Below, piece by piece: positions 1-7,768 of a stretch of 15,700 nt of DNA (its first letter is position 1; each line of letters starts with the position of its first letter). The notes beneath the pieces were generated by a model. The model was not told where the DNA came from. It worked only from the letters and a program-made list of their open reading frames with translations, and did not search any database. The position numbers and the translations under genes are program-made. Origin of the DNA: JABDOU01 sp041567895 (GTDB lineage: Bacteria; Actinomycetota; Acidimicrobiia; Spongiisociales; SHLN01); NCBI GenBank assembly GCA_041567895.1, contig JBFGAX010000064.1, positions 1-15,700 on the forward strand, read 5' to 3'.

Positions 1-2052
1 GCGCTTCTCGGGGAGCAAGAGGTAGCTGGCCGCCGCCATGTTCGGCGCCGGTCCCGTCCGCGCGGCTCGGCCACCGTCAAGTTTCAGGATCTGACAGTCG
101 GCGACTACGTGATCCACTCCCACCACGGAATAGGGCTGTTTGAGGGACTCGTGACCCAGGAGATGGCCGGGATCGAGAGGGACTACCTCGTCCTGGCATA
201 TGCAGGGAAGGACAAGCTGTATGTCGCAACCGACCAGCTCGACGCCATTACCAGGTACACCGGGGGAGAGGCCCCGCGCCTCTCTCGCATGGGAGGATCA
301 GATTGGTCCAATACCCGCAATCGGGTTCGGAAGGAACTGGCCGCGGTTGCGGAGCGGGTGGTGGCGCTCCATCGCGAGCGCGCCGTCGCCGATGGGTATG
401 TCTACAGCCCGGACACCCCGTGGCAACGCGAATTCGAGGCTTCGTTCCCCTATGAGGAGACGCCCGATCAACTGGACGCGATTGCGGCGATCAAGGCGGA
501 TATGGAATCTGACAAACCAATGGATCGTTTGATCTTTGGTGATGTCGGTTTTGGAAAGACCGAAGTGGCGCTCCGTGCCGCGTTCAAAGCAGTCCAGGAC
601 GGCAAGCAAGTGGCGATCCTGGCACCAACCACACTTCTCGCTCAACAGCATCACGCCAGGCTGCAGGAACGATTCGAGGGGTTCCCGGTCGAAGTCGGTC
701 AGCTCTCCAGGCTGGTGCCGGCCAGGGAGCGCAAATCGACGATCACCCGACTTGCCACCGGTGAGGTCGACATCGTTGTTGGAACGCATCGTCTGTTGAG
801 TGGTGACATCGATATCCCCAAGCTCGGCATGCTCATAGTCGACGAGGAGCAGAGATTCGGCGTTTCGGCCAAAGATCGCATCAAGGAAAAGGACGCATCC
901 ATCGATGTGCTCACGCTCACCGCGACCCCAATTCCGCGAACTCTCGAAATGGCGCTGACGGGCGTACGCGATGTGAGTCGCATCACAACGCCTCCCCAGG
1001 ATCGCCAGCCGATCCTCACGTTCGTCGGACCCTTCGAGGAGCAGGCGGTGTCGGCTGCCATCAGACGTGAGCTGCTTCGAGAGGGTCAGGTGTTTTACGT
1101 CCACAATCGAGTTCAATCGATCGAGCGTGCCGTTGCGAGAATCCAGGCGTTGGTGCCACATGCCAAAGTGAAACCGGCACACGGACGGATGTCTGAAGCT
1201 CAGCTCGATCGGACCATGCATGAGTTCTGGAACCAGGAATTCAATGTTCTCGTAGCCACGACGATCATCGAGTCCGGTCTCGATTTGCCGCAGGTGAATA
1301 CCTTGATCGTCGAACGAGCTGACATGCTCGGACTTGCTCAGCTGTACCAGCTGCGAGGGAGAGTGGGACGATCCGATCGGCGAGCGTATGCCTATCTCTT
1401 CCATCCACCCGACGAGAGATTGACAGAGGAGGCCCGTCGGCGTCTGCGAGCGATTGGCGAAGCAAACGACCTCGGCGCAGGTTTCATGCTCGCGATGCGA
1501 GATCTGGAGATTCGGGGAGCCGGATCCATGCTCGGGGAGATTCAATCGGGTCACATCTCGGCGGTCGGATTCGACCTCTATGCGGAGCTGGTTGCCGAGG
1601 CGGTGAAGGAGCTGCGCGGCCTCGGCGACGACGAAGAAGGACCAAAGGAAATAAGGATCGATCTGGCGGTCGACGCCCACCTACCGGACGACTACGTCGA
1701 AGATCAGGGATCTCGTCTCGAGGCGTACCGAACGCTGGCGGCTGCGAAGTCTTCCGAGGCGGTCGATCTCGTCGCTTCCGAGTGGCGAGACAGATATGGG
1801 CCGCTTCCCGAGGGAGCGCAAGAGTTGATTTCGATGGCGCATCTGCGCGTGGTGGGCCTGGCCGCCGGTCTCGAGGAGATCGTCCAGGTGCGCAACGAGA
1901 TAAAGATCAGCCCGGTGAGCCTTTCGGCGTCCGAAGAGATCCGGCTGCAACGACTGGCTCCCCGTTCGGTGCTCAGAGGAACCGTGGCGTATCTCCGCGC
2001 TCCGATGACCACCGATGAGTTGCGCACATTCGTCATGGAGATGTTCGCATGA
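1..2052 (+). CDS. mfd: Transcription-repair coupling factor Mfd, 5'-truncated by window edge
   Basis: This is the C-terminal 683 residues of Mfd, the DNA translocase that removes RNA polymerase stalled at lesions and recruits the UvrA repair machinery. The reading frame is open from base 1, so the GTG at 109 is an internal codon and not the start. Visible in order (window numbering): the RNA-polymerase-interaction region, about residues 28-85 (VGDYVIHSHHGIG is its start); Walker A GDVGFGKT at 180-187; the DEEQ box at 281-284; the RecG-like TRG region after it (TPIPRTLEMAL, TGVRDVS); helicase motif VI with QLRGRVGR; and the C-terminal TRCF domain up to the stop. All key motifs are intact. About 450-500 N-terminal residues (the UvrB-homology part) should lie outside the window. 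The stop overlaps the next start as ATGA, so mfd and mazG are probably co-transcribed. Confidence 0.97.
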   Translation, partial: ALLGEQEVAGRRHVRRRSRPRGSATVKFQDLTVGDYVIHSHHGIGLFEGLVTQEMAGIERDYLVLAYAGKDKLYVATDQLDAITRYTGGEAPRLSRMGGSDWSNTRNRVRKELAAVAERVVALHRERAVADGYVYSPDTPWQREFEASFPYEETPDQLDAIAAIKADMESDKPMDRLIFGDVGFGKTEVALRAAFKAVQDGKQVAILAPTTLLAQQHHARLQERFEGFPVEVGQLSRLVPARERKSTITRLATGEVDIVVGTHRLLSGDIDIPKLGMLIVDEEQRFGVSAKDRIKEKDASIDVLTLTATPIPRTLEMALTGVRDVSRITTPPQDRQPILTFVGPFEEQAVSAAIRRELLREGQVFYVHNRVQSIERAVARIQALVPHAKVKPAHGRMSEAQLDRTMHEFWNQEFNVLVATTIIESGLDLPQVNTLIVERADMLGLAQLYQLRGRVGRSDRRAYAYLFHPPDERLTEEARRRLRAIGEANDLGAGFMLAMRDLEIRGAGSMLGEIQSGHISAVGFDLYAELVAEAVKELRGLGDDEEGPKEIRIDLAVDAHLPDDYVEDQGSRLEAYRTLAAAKSSEAVDLVASEWRDRYGPLPEGAQELISMAHLRVVGLAAGLEEIVQVRNEIKISPVSLSASEEIRLQRLAPRSVLRGTVAYLRAPMTTDELRTFVMEMFA

Positions 2053-3446
2053 TCACGGTTATCGGTCTGGGCCCGGCCGGGTTGGATCGACTTTCCCCGA
2101 CCACCGTCGATCGGCTGCTCGACGAACACGCCACCGTTGTCGTTCGGACTCTGGAGCATCCGGCGGCTGCTGAGCTCGCTGCGCGGCGCAGCGTTCTCAC
2201 ATGCGACGATCTGTATGAGACGCTCGACGATTTCGACGATGTTTACAACGCGATCGTCGATCGGGTTGATGAGCAGCCTCGACCCGTTATCTACGCCGTT
2301 CCCGGGAGCGCTTCGGTCGGCGAGAGGGCGGTTCAGCTCATTCGAAAACGAGCTGCCGTTGAAGTACTGCCGGGCGAGTCGTTCCTCGATCTGGTGTTCA
2401 GTCGCGTGGGCATCGATCCGTTGGCAGACGGACTTCGTGTGCTCGACGCCCGCAATCTTCCGTTTCCGCTGATCCTCGATGGTCCCGTTGTCATCGGACA
2501 GGTTGACCACACCCTGGTCGCCGGTGATCTCAAAGTGCGACTCCTCGATCAGCTTCCTCCGGATACGAGTGTGTGGGTCCTGTCAGATCTGGGGGGAAGC
2601 GAGGAGCATGTCTCACGGGTCGAGCTCATCAACCTCGACCAGGTCGAAGCCGGCTTGAGGACCACGATCGCCATCAAGCCGGAACCGGTAGGTTGGCCGG
2701 GCCTCGTCCGGGTTGTGACACGGCTCCGAACGGATTGTCCGTGGGATCGAGAGCAGACCCATCAGAGCCTCGTCCGATATCTGGTCGAGGAAACGTATGA
2801 GGTCATCGAGGCGATTTCACGGCTTCCGACGGATCCGACGCAACCGACCGATCCCGCCGACCACATCGACCTCGAAGACGAGCTCGGCGACGTTCTGCTC
2901 CAGGTGCTGTTGCACGCCGAGATCGCTTCCGAGTCGGCAGGTTTCACAATTGACGATGTCGTCGAACAGCAACGATTGAAGTTGATTCGTCGTCACCCTC
3001 ACGTGTTCGGCGACGTCGACGCGTCCAGCCCGGCCGATGTCGAGGACTTGTGGGCTGACCGCAAGAGGAGCGAGAACCCGACATATTCTCTCATGGATGG
3101 CGTACCGGCCATGCCTCCGCTTGCCCGGGCTGACAAGGTCCAACGCCGGGCCGCCAAAGCCGGGTTCGACTGGGCGGACATCGAGCCCGTCTACGAAAAG
3201 ATCGAGGAAGAGGTATCCGAATTGCGTGAAGCCTCCGTCGAATCACGGACCGAAGAACTCGGCGATCTCTTGTTCTCCGTTGTCAACCTCGCGCGCCACC
3301 TCGGAATCGATTCGGACCTCGCCCTCTCGGGGGCAGTCGACAAGTTCATGAACCGGTTTCGCCTCGTGGAATCGGCAGGTCCAATGAAGGGTCTTTCGAT
3401 GGCAGAACTCGACGAGCGATGGGAAGCAGCCAAAGGCGCCGACTAG
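2049..3446 (+). CDS. mazG: YabN-type tetrapyrrole-methylase/MazG fusion, nucleotide pyrophosphohydrolase
   Basis: A 465-residue two-part protein. The N-terminal 210 or so residues look like a tetrapyrrole (corrin/porphyrin) methylase domain, with the glycine-rich GLGPAG loop at 6-11 and YAVPGSASVGERAV near residue 80. The remainder is a double MazG fold: CPWDREQTHQSL near 231, EETYEVIEA and EDELGDVLLQ, followed by a second half with EKIEEEVSEL and EELGDLLFSV. MazG hydrolyses nucleoside triphosphates to monophosphates plus pyrophosphate and acts in housecleaning of damaged or signalling nucleotides; the acidic EExxE and ExxD ligands of both halves are visible. The length matches Bacillus YabN-like fusions and is longer than mycobacterial MazG of about 325 residues. 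What the methylase domain does in such fusions is not settled. The start overlaps the mfd stop by 4 bp. Confidence 0.92.
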   Translation: MITVIGLGPAGLDRLSPTTVDRLLDEHATVVVRTLEHPAAAELAARRSVLTCDDLYETLDDFDDVYNAIVDRVDEQPRPVIYAVPGSASVGERAVQLIRKRAAVEVLPGESFLDLVFSRVGIDPLADGLRVLDARNLPFPLILDGPVVIGQVDHTLVAGDLKVRLLDQLPPDTSVWVLSDLGGSEEHVSRVELINLDQVEAGLRTTIAIKPEPVGWPGLVRVVTRLRTDCPWDREQTHQSLVRYLVEETYEVIEAISRLPTDPTQPTDPADHIDLEDELGDVLLQVLLHAEIASESAGFTIDDVVEQQRLKLIRRHPHVFGDVDASSPADVEDLWADRKRSENPTYSLMDGVPAMPPLARADKVQRRAAKAGFDWADIEPVYEKIEEEVSELREASVESRTEELGDLLFSVVNLARHLGIDSDLALSGAVDKFMNRFRLVESAGPMKGLSMAELDERWEAAKGAD

Positions 3447-3489
3447 GTCGCGAAATTCGACGTTAGGTGGCTTCGTAGCGAGATCGCAC

Positions 3490-3501
3490 TAGTTTTGCCG
3501 C
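3490..3501 (+). promoter_or_regulatory. Putative leaderless promoter -10 for eno
   Basis: The hexamer TAGTTT at 3490-3495 fits TANNNT and is followed by six bases and then the eno ATG. No Shine-Dalgarno sequence is present before that ATG. This geometry is the one used by leaderless actinobacterial genes, where transcription starts on the start codon. No convincing -35 element was found. Confidence 0.45.
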
Positions 3502-4779
3502 ATGACCCTCGATATAACCACCGTACATGCACGTCAGGTGCTCGATTCCCGCGGAAATCCCACAGTTGAGGCTGAAGTGATGCTGTCCGGCGGTGCATTT
3601 GGCCGGGCGATGGTGCCCTCAGGGGCTTCGACCGGTGCCCTCGAGGCGCTCGAGCTGCGAGACGGCGGCGACCGCTACATGGGCAAAGGCGTCCAGCGGG
3701 CAGTGTCTCACGTGAACGAACGTATTTCAGAAGCGCTCGTGGGGTTGGACGCCTCCGACCAGGCGACGATCGATCGGGTGATGATCGACCTCGACGGCAC
3801 CGAAAACAAGAACGAGCTCGGCGCCAACGCCATCCTCGGGGTTTCCATGGCCGTCGCGAGGGCGGCAGCGGGCGCCACCGATCAGTCTCTTTACCGGTAT
3901 CTGGGCGGTGACGATGCGGTCACCTTGCCGGTTCCGATGCTCAACGTTCTCAACGGAGGTGAGCACGCCGACAACTCGGTAGACATTCAGGAATTCATGG
4001 TGGTACCCGGAGGATTCGATTCTTTCGGCGAAGCGCTCAGAGCGGGCGTCGAGATCTACCACACGTTGAAGACGGCAATCTCGTCGCGCGGTATGTCGAC
4101 AGCTTTGGGTGACGAAGGCGGATTCGCGCCCGACCTTTCCAGCAATCGGGAAGCCCTCGAGCTGCTCATGGAGGCCACCGAGACCGCCGGCTATGTCCCT
4201 GGCGATCAGGTCGGCTTTGCGCTCGATGTTGCCGCCTCGGAAATGATCAGCGGCGACAACTACGAGTTGGCAGGAGAAAGCCGTTCCCTCACATCTTCGG
4301 AGATGGTCGACTATCTGGCCGAATTGACCGGAGACTTTCCCATGGTTTCCATCGAAGACGGACTGGGAGAAGCAGATTGGGCGGGCTGGAAGGAACTCAC
4401 GGATCGTCTCTCATCCTCGATCCAGCTCGTCGGCGACGACTTGTTTGTGACGAACAAGGCGATCTTGCAGCGAGGTATCGACGAAGGCGTCGCCAACTCG
4501 ATTTTGATCAAAGTCAATCAAATCGGTTCGCTCAGTGAAACACTCCAAACAATGGATCTGGCAAAGATGTCGGGCTACACGACCGTGGTCAGTCACCGGT
4601 CCGGGGAAACCGAGGACTCATTCATCGCTCATCTGGCGGTTGCCACCAACGCAGGCCAGATCAAGACGGGCGCCCCGGCGCGAGGAGAGAGAACTGCCAA
4701 ATACAACCAGTTGATCCGAATCGAGGAAGAGCTCGGCGAGCGCGGCGTTTACGGAGGGTGGGATGCGCTTCGTGGGTAA
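3502..4779 (+). CDS. eno: Enolase (phosphopyruvate hydratase)
   Basis: Cytoplasmic glycolytic enzyme converting 2-phosphoglycerate to phosphoenolpyruvate. The 425 residues are the normal bacterial length. The N-terminal signature VLDSRGNPTVE and the mobile GASTG loop are present. Catalytic and metal-binding residues are in place: E205 in GDEGGFAP, Mg ligands D242 (in LDVAASE), E285 (in SIEDG) and D312 (in LVGDDLF), and the general base K337 in LIKVNQIGS. The C-terminal SHRSGETED and GQIKTGAP signatures follow. The ATG at 3502 begins the conserved N-terminus directly, 55 bp after mazG. The end overlaps the next gene by 17 bp, which suggests translational coupling between a glycolytic enzyme and a divisome protein, an arrangement also known from mycobacteria. 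Confidence 0.98.
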   Translation: MTLDITTVHARQVLDSRGNPTVEAEVMLSGGAFGRAMVPSGASTGALEALELRDGGDRYMGKGVQRAVSHVNERISEALVGLDASDQATIDRVMIDLDGTENKNELGANAILGVSMAVARAAAGATDQSLYRYLGGDDAVTLPVPMLNVLNGGEHADNSVDIQEFMVVPGGFDSFGEALRAGVEIYHTLKTAISSRGMSTALGDEGGFAPDLSSNREALELLMEATETAGYVPGDQVGFALDVAASEMISGDNYELAGESRSLTSSEMVDYLAELTGDFPMVSIEDGLGEADWAGWKELTDRLSSSIQLVGDDLFVTNKAILQRGIDEGVANSILIKVNQIGSLSETLQTMDLAKMSGYTTVVSHRSGETEDSFIAHLAVATNAGQIKTGAPARGERTAKYNQLIRIEEELGERGVYGGWDALRG

Positions 4780-5149
4780 ACGCTGGTGGCTGATGCTCGT
4801 CATCTTCATCGTCGCCGTGGTAGCGGTAGGCCTCACGCCCATGCGCCAGATCGCCGCGCAGAAGCTTCAGGTCGACGAGGTCCGGGCCCAACTTGCCGAG
4901 CTCGAGGAGGAAAATCGGCTACTCGCTGATCGAGCTGCGGAACTGCAAAGCGATGCGGGTGTGGAGAGAATCGCCAGAAAGCAGTTTGGTCTGGTGCGTC
5001 CGGGCGATCGTATCTATGCCGTTGACACCGAAGGTTTGGTACCGGCCGAACGATTGGAGCCCGAACTGGTTGTGCCTCCGGCTGAACCCAACATCTTCAC
5101 AAACGTCATCGACTTCTTCACAGGCCGAGATGTCGTCGAAGGACGATGA
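4763..5149 (+). CDS. FtsB/DivIC-type septum formation initiator protein
   Basis: A 128-residue bitopic membrane protein of the FtsB/DivIC (septum formation initiator) family, which joins FtsL and FtsQ/DivIB in the divisome. Sequence shows a short basic cytoplasmic N-terminus (MRFVGKR), one transmembrane helix at about 8-25, a coiled coil at about 36-63 rich in leucine, glutamate and alanine, and then the family motif GVERIARKQFGLVRPGD at 66-82. A proline-rich tail closes the protein. The start lies inside the end of eno and the stop is overlapped by the DUF501 gene. This position corresponds to Rv1024 in M. tuberculosis. Whether it is the functional FtsB or DivIC counterpart cannot be told from sequence, so no symbol is given. 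Confidence 0.88.
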   Translation: MRFVGKRWWLMLVIFIVAVVAVGLTPMRQIAAQKLQVDEVRAQLAELEEENRLLADRAAELQSDAGVERIARKQFGLVRPGDRIYAVDTEGLVPAERLEPELVVPPAEPNIFTNVIDFFTGRDVVEGR

Positions 5150-5663
5150 CAGCGTCGTAGCGGCGCAGCTGGATCGCGAGCTTCGCAGCTCGGTCGACGT
5201 GGTGTCGAGATGTCATCTGGATTTGCCCGTCGTCGTCGGCGTGCCGCCAATTCTCGACGACGGAACCCCGTTTCCCACCCGGTGGTGGCTGACCTGCCCA
5301 CTTTCTCGGCTGAGGATCGACCGCCTCGAATCCGCAGGCGGGGTATCGGCCATGGACCGCTATCTGCAGGATCGACCGGATTTGCAAGAGCGGATGCAGC
5401 GGGCGCACGACCGCTACGCAAGCGAGCGCGACAGCCTCATCGGCGACGCCACCGAACCTCGACCGTCCGGCGGTATCGCGGGGACGGCCGGCGATGGCGT
5501 CAAATGTCTCCACGCTCATTACGCAGACAGCCGCGTCGGCCACGACAATTTTGTCGGCGAGTCCGTAACTCCTTTCGTCGAGCCACTCGACTGCGCACGA
5601 CCGTGTGTTGTGGTCGTCGATGGAGCGGCCGCCCGCAATCCGGAATGGGTTGAACCGCGGTGA
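5130..5663 (+). CDS. DUF501 family protein
   Basis: A 177-residue cytoplasmic protein with the hallmarks of DUF501: DGTPFPTRWWLTCP at 44-57, then LESAG at 66-70, a helical stretch with RAHDRYASERD at about 91-101, GGIAGT at 114-119 and VKCLHAHYA at 124-132. Cysteines at 28, 56 and 126 are noteworthy, but no metal site can be claimed. The biochemical function of the family is unknown to me. The gene sits between an FtsB-like gene and ppx, a conserved actinobacterial neighbourhood (Rv1025 position). I chose the ATG at 5130, which overlaps the previous gene by 20 bp, because the frame upstream of it is only the shadow of ftsB. The stop overlaps the following GTG start. Confidence 0.85.
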   Translation: MSSKDDDSVVAAQLDRELRSSVDVVSRCHLDLPVVVGVPPILDDGTPFPTRWWLTCPLSRLRIDRLESAGGVSAMDRYLQDRPDLQERMQRAHDRYASERDSLIGDATEPRPSGGIAGTAGDGVKCLHAHYADSRVGHDNFVGESVTPFVEPLDCARPCVVVVDGAAARNPEWVEPR

Positions 5664-6550
5664 ATGTTGCTGCGATCGACATCGGGACGAACTCCACCCG
5701 CTTGCTGATCGCCGATGACCACGGACACTGGATCGATCGACGTGCGGTTGTGACCCGTCTCGGGCAGGGGGTCGACGCAGAAGGAGCGTTCGAGATCGAA
5801 CCGATGGAACGAACCTGGGCGGTCCTCACTTCCTACGCGCAGGCAGTGCAGCAACTCGGCGCCCATCGCATGCGCGCGGTGGCCACGTCGGCTGCCCGGG
5901 ACGCTTCGAACCGTGACGAGTTCCTCGGCCGCGCCAAAGAGATTCTCGGAGTCGAACCCGAGGTGATATCCGGCGAAGAAGAAGCGGCTCTCGCTTTCAA
6001 AGGCGCACGAGCCGGGTTTGCAGAGGAGCCCGCGCCTTTTGCGGTGGTTGACGTGGGTGGGGGGAGCACCGAGATCGCCGTCGGTGACGCCGTGCCCACG
6101 TACGGACACAGTTTCGACATCGGTTCCGTACGGTTATCTGAGCGGATCGCTCCCGACCGTCCTATGCCAGAAGAGCAATTTGCAGCGGCGCAATCCTGGG
6201 CCCGCGACGTGTTTGCCGACATTGATGCGCGACCGGCGGCCATTGTCGGAGTGGCAGGCACCTTCACGAGCCTGGCCGGCATTCACCTCGACCTGGACCA
6301 TTACCGGCCGGACCTCATCGAAGGAACGGCGATAAGCCTCCACGATATGTGGCGGATGGCGGGCGAATTGGCGGCCATGACAACCGACGCCATTGCTGCA
6401 TATCCCTCCGTCGACCCGGCCAGGGCCTATGTTTTGCCCGCCGGAACCATTGTCGCGGCCGCCGCGGTCGAATCGTTGGGCGGAACCAGCGTCCGGGTGA
6501 GCGAACACGACAATCTCGATGGCATCGTCGCCGGGCTTCTCGGTTCCTGA
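5660..6550 (+). CDS. ppx: Ppx/GppA family exopolyphosphatase
   Basis: A 296-residue member of the ASKHA-fold Ppx/GppA phosphatases, which remove terminal phosphate from polyphosphate and in some cases hydrolyse pppGpp. The N-terminal phosphate-1 loop DIGTNS is at 7-12, the acidic SGEEEA segment containing the catalytic glutamate is at 104-109, and the second phosphate loop VDVGGGSTEI is at about 129-138. The length matches the short actinobacterial Ppx type (Rv1026-like) that lacks the extra C-terminal domains of the E. coli enzyme. The GTG start overlaps the DUF501 stop (GTGA). There is a TTA leucine codon at 6134-6136. Polyphosphate versus pppGpp preference cannot be decided from the sequence. 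Confidence 0.92.
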   Translation: MNVAAIDIGTNSTRLLIADDHGHWIDRRAVVTRLGQGVDAEGAFEIEPMERTWAVLTSYAQAVQQLGAHRMRAVATSAARDASNRDEFLGRAKEILGVEPEVISGEEEAALAFKGARAGFAEEPAPFAVVDVGGGSTEIAVGDAVPTYGHSFDIGSVRLSERIAPDRPMPEEQFAAAQSWARDVFADIDARPAAIVGVAGTFTSLAGIHLDLDHYRPDLIEGTAISLHDMWRMAGELAAMTTDAIAAYPSVDPARAYVLPAGTIVAAAAVESLGGTSVRVSEHDNLDGIVAGLLGS

Positions 6551-6632
6551 GAGGCTCGTGCGCATGCCCTTCGAGCATCCTGGCCTGAACGTTCGTGCCG
6601 AGCTTCGAAAGTGGGCGGTCGTGTCGATCGGC

Positions 6633-6647
6633 TAACTTGGTTTCCGC
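6633..6647 (+). promoter_or_regulatory. Putative -10 region for the tRNA-Leu gene
   Basis: TAACTT at 6633-6638 lies 9 bp before the first base of the tRNA, so transcription would begin within a few bases of the mature 5' end. No good -35 was found. The 97-bp gap between ppx and the tRNA holds nothing else I can recognise. Confidence 0.35.
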
Positions 6648-6733
6648 GCCCGGGTGGCGGAATCGGTATACGCAGCGGACTTAAAATCCGCCGTTCCTCA
6701 GGGAGCATGTGGGTTCAACTCCCACCCCGGGCA
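6648..6733 (+). tRNA. tRNA-Leu (anticodon UAA)
   Basis: Folds as a class II tRNA of 86 nt. The acceptor stem GCCCGGG (6648-6654) pairs with CCCGGGC (6726-6732), and the discriminator is A6733. The anticodon stem GCGGA/TCCGC encloses the loop CTTAAAA with anticodon TAA at 6682-6684. A long variable arm at about 6692-6708 is typical of leucine tRNAs, and the T arm is GTGGG-TTCAACT-CCCAC. The 3' CCA is not encoded. This isoacceptor reads UUA, a rare codon in high-GC actinobacteria (the bldA type in Streptomyces). UUA is used in ordinary genes on the downstream side here. Confidence 0.97.
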
Positions 6734-6734
6734 C

Positions 6735-7715
6735 ATGCAAGCCATCTTCATCGAAAACACCAATGACGACTACCGGTCGCGGTTCACAACGGTGCCAGAC
6801 GGAGAGCTGCCCGAGGGCGACGTGACTGTGGCCATCGAGTACTCGACCCTGAACTACAAGGATGCTCTTGCCATCACCGGAGCGTCTCCGGTGGTTCGAG
6901 CGTTTCCGATGGTCCCCGGAGTCGATTTTGCGGGGACGGTGGCGGAGAGCAGCAGTTCTGACCATCTCGTCGGGGATCGAGTACTTGTCACCGGCCACGG
7001 GCTTGGCGAGTCGCACTGGGGTGGCCTGGCTCAGAAGGCTCGGGTGCCGTCTGATTGGCTGATCGAGATTCCGAATGCGCTGACAGCGAGCCAGGCCATG
7101 GGTATAGGCACTGCCGGATTCACAGCCATGCTGTGCGTGCTTGCTCTGGAGGACGCCGGGATTCGTCCGGGAGATGGCGAGATCGTGGTGACCGGTGCCT
7201 CGGGGGGAGTTGGCGGTGCGGCGGTGTCACTCCTGGCCAAGGCCGGTTTTGACGTTGTGGCCGCAACGGGGCGGACCGAGCAGGCTGATTATCTGACAAC
7301 TCTCGGCGCTGCCGGGGTGATAGATCGCGCTGAGCTCTCGGAACCCGGAAAACCTCTGGGCAAGGAACGGTGGGCGGGAGCGGTTGACACCGTAGGCAGC
7401 CACACACTCGCCAACGTGTGCGCGACCACCAGATACGGAGGAACCGTGACCGCTTGCGGCCTTGCCCAGGGTATGGATTTTCCCGCAACAGTTGCCCCCT
7501 TCATCCTGCGTGGCGTGACGTTGAGGGGTATCGAAAGCGTCCACTGTCCGCCCGCGTTACGAAAGCTTGCCTGGGATCGACTTGCTTCGGACTTCGAACC
7601 GGCTCACATAGAACTGATGACCACGGAGGTCGGGCTTTCGGAAACCATCGAGCAAGCTTCAAAGCTGCTGGCCGGAAACGTGCGAGGTCGCATCACGGTC
7701 GATGTCAACCGATAG
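6735..7715 (+). CDS. acuI: AcuI/YhdH-family NADPH-dependent acrylyl-CoA reductase (zinc-free MDR)
   Basis: A 326-residue medium-chain dehydrogenase/reductase without the zinc-binding cysteines. It matches the AcuI/YhdH group: STLNYKD at 37-43, FPMVPGVDFAGTV at 57-69, GESHWGGLAQKARV, GTAGFTAML at 125-133, and the Rossmann nucleotide loop VTGASGGVGG at 152-161. Close to the C-terminus is PFILRGVTLRGI. AcuI enzymes reduce acryloyl-CoA to propionyl-CoA with NADPH, which detoxifies acryloyl-CoA in DMSP or 3-hydroxypropionate metabolism; the exact substrate here is inferred. The frame runs back through the tRNA to 6654, but the family N-terminus begins at the ATG at 6735, so the longer form is a translated tRNA. 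The start is one base after the tRNA end, and there is no conventional ribosome binding site. Confidence 0.9.
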   Translation: MQAIFIENTNDDYRSRFTTVPDGELPEGDVTVAIEYSTLNYKDALAITGASPVVRAFPMVPGVDFAGTVAESSSSDHLVGDRVLVTGHGLGESHWGGLAQKARVPSDWLIEIPNALTASQAMGIGTAGFTAMLCVLALEDAGIRPGDGEIVVTGASGGVGGAAVSLLAKAGFDVVAATGRTEQADYLTTLGAAGVIDRAELSEPGKPLGKERWAGAVDTVGSHTLANVCATTRYGGTVTACGLAQGMDFPATVAPFILRGVTLRGIESVHCPPALRKLAWDRLASDFEPAHIELMTTEVGLSETIEQASKLLAGNVRGRITVDVNR

Positions 7716-7717
7716 AT

Positions 7718-7762
7718 CGTCAGGTTTGATTCAGCTCACGGTCAGCCAAAGGCAGTCATACT
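7718..7762 (+). promoter_or_regulatory. 11-bp-period TCAG array plus -10-like box before the ABC operon
   Basis: Three elements, CGTCAG (7718-7723), ATTCAG (7729-7734) and GGTCAG (7740-7745), stand exactly 11 bp apart. Eleven bases after the last one is the -10-like hexamer CATACT (7757-7762), followed by six bases and the ATG of the ATPase gene. No Shine-Dalgarno is present. The arrangement resembles activator sites of OmpR/PhoB-family regulators, which bind tandem half-sites on one helical face and often replace a -35 element. A near-identical layout precedes the response regulator at 11806. Binding is inferred, the repeats are seen. Confidence 0.6.
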
Positions 7763-7768
7763 TGTCCC

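Noticed and set aside
298..1680. Long open frame (460 codons) on the minus strand inside mfd
   Set aside because: It lies entirely opposite the strongly conserved mfd gene. Its translation shows no recognisable motif or hydrophobic pattern. Long antisense frames are common in high-GC coding DNA.
6654..6734. N-terminal extension of the reductase through the tRNA (MAESVYAADLKS...)
   Set aside because: These residues are a translation of the tRNA-Leu sequence, a known annotation artefact. The family N-terminus starts at the ATG at 6735.
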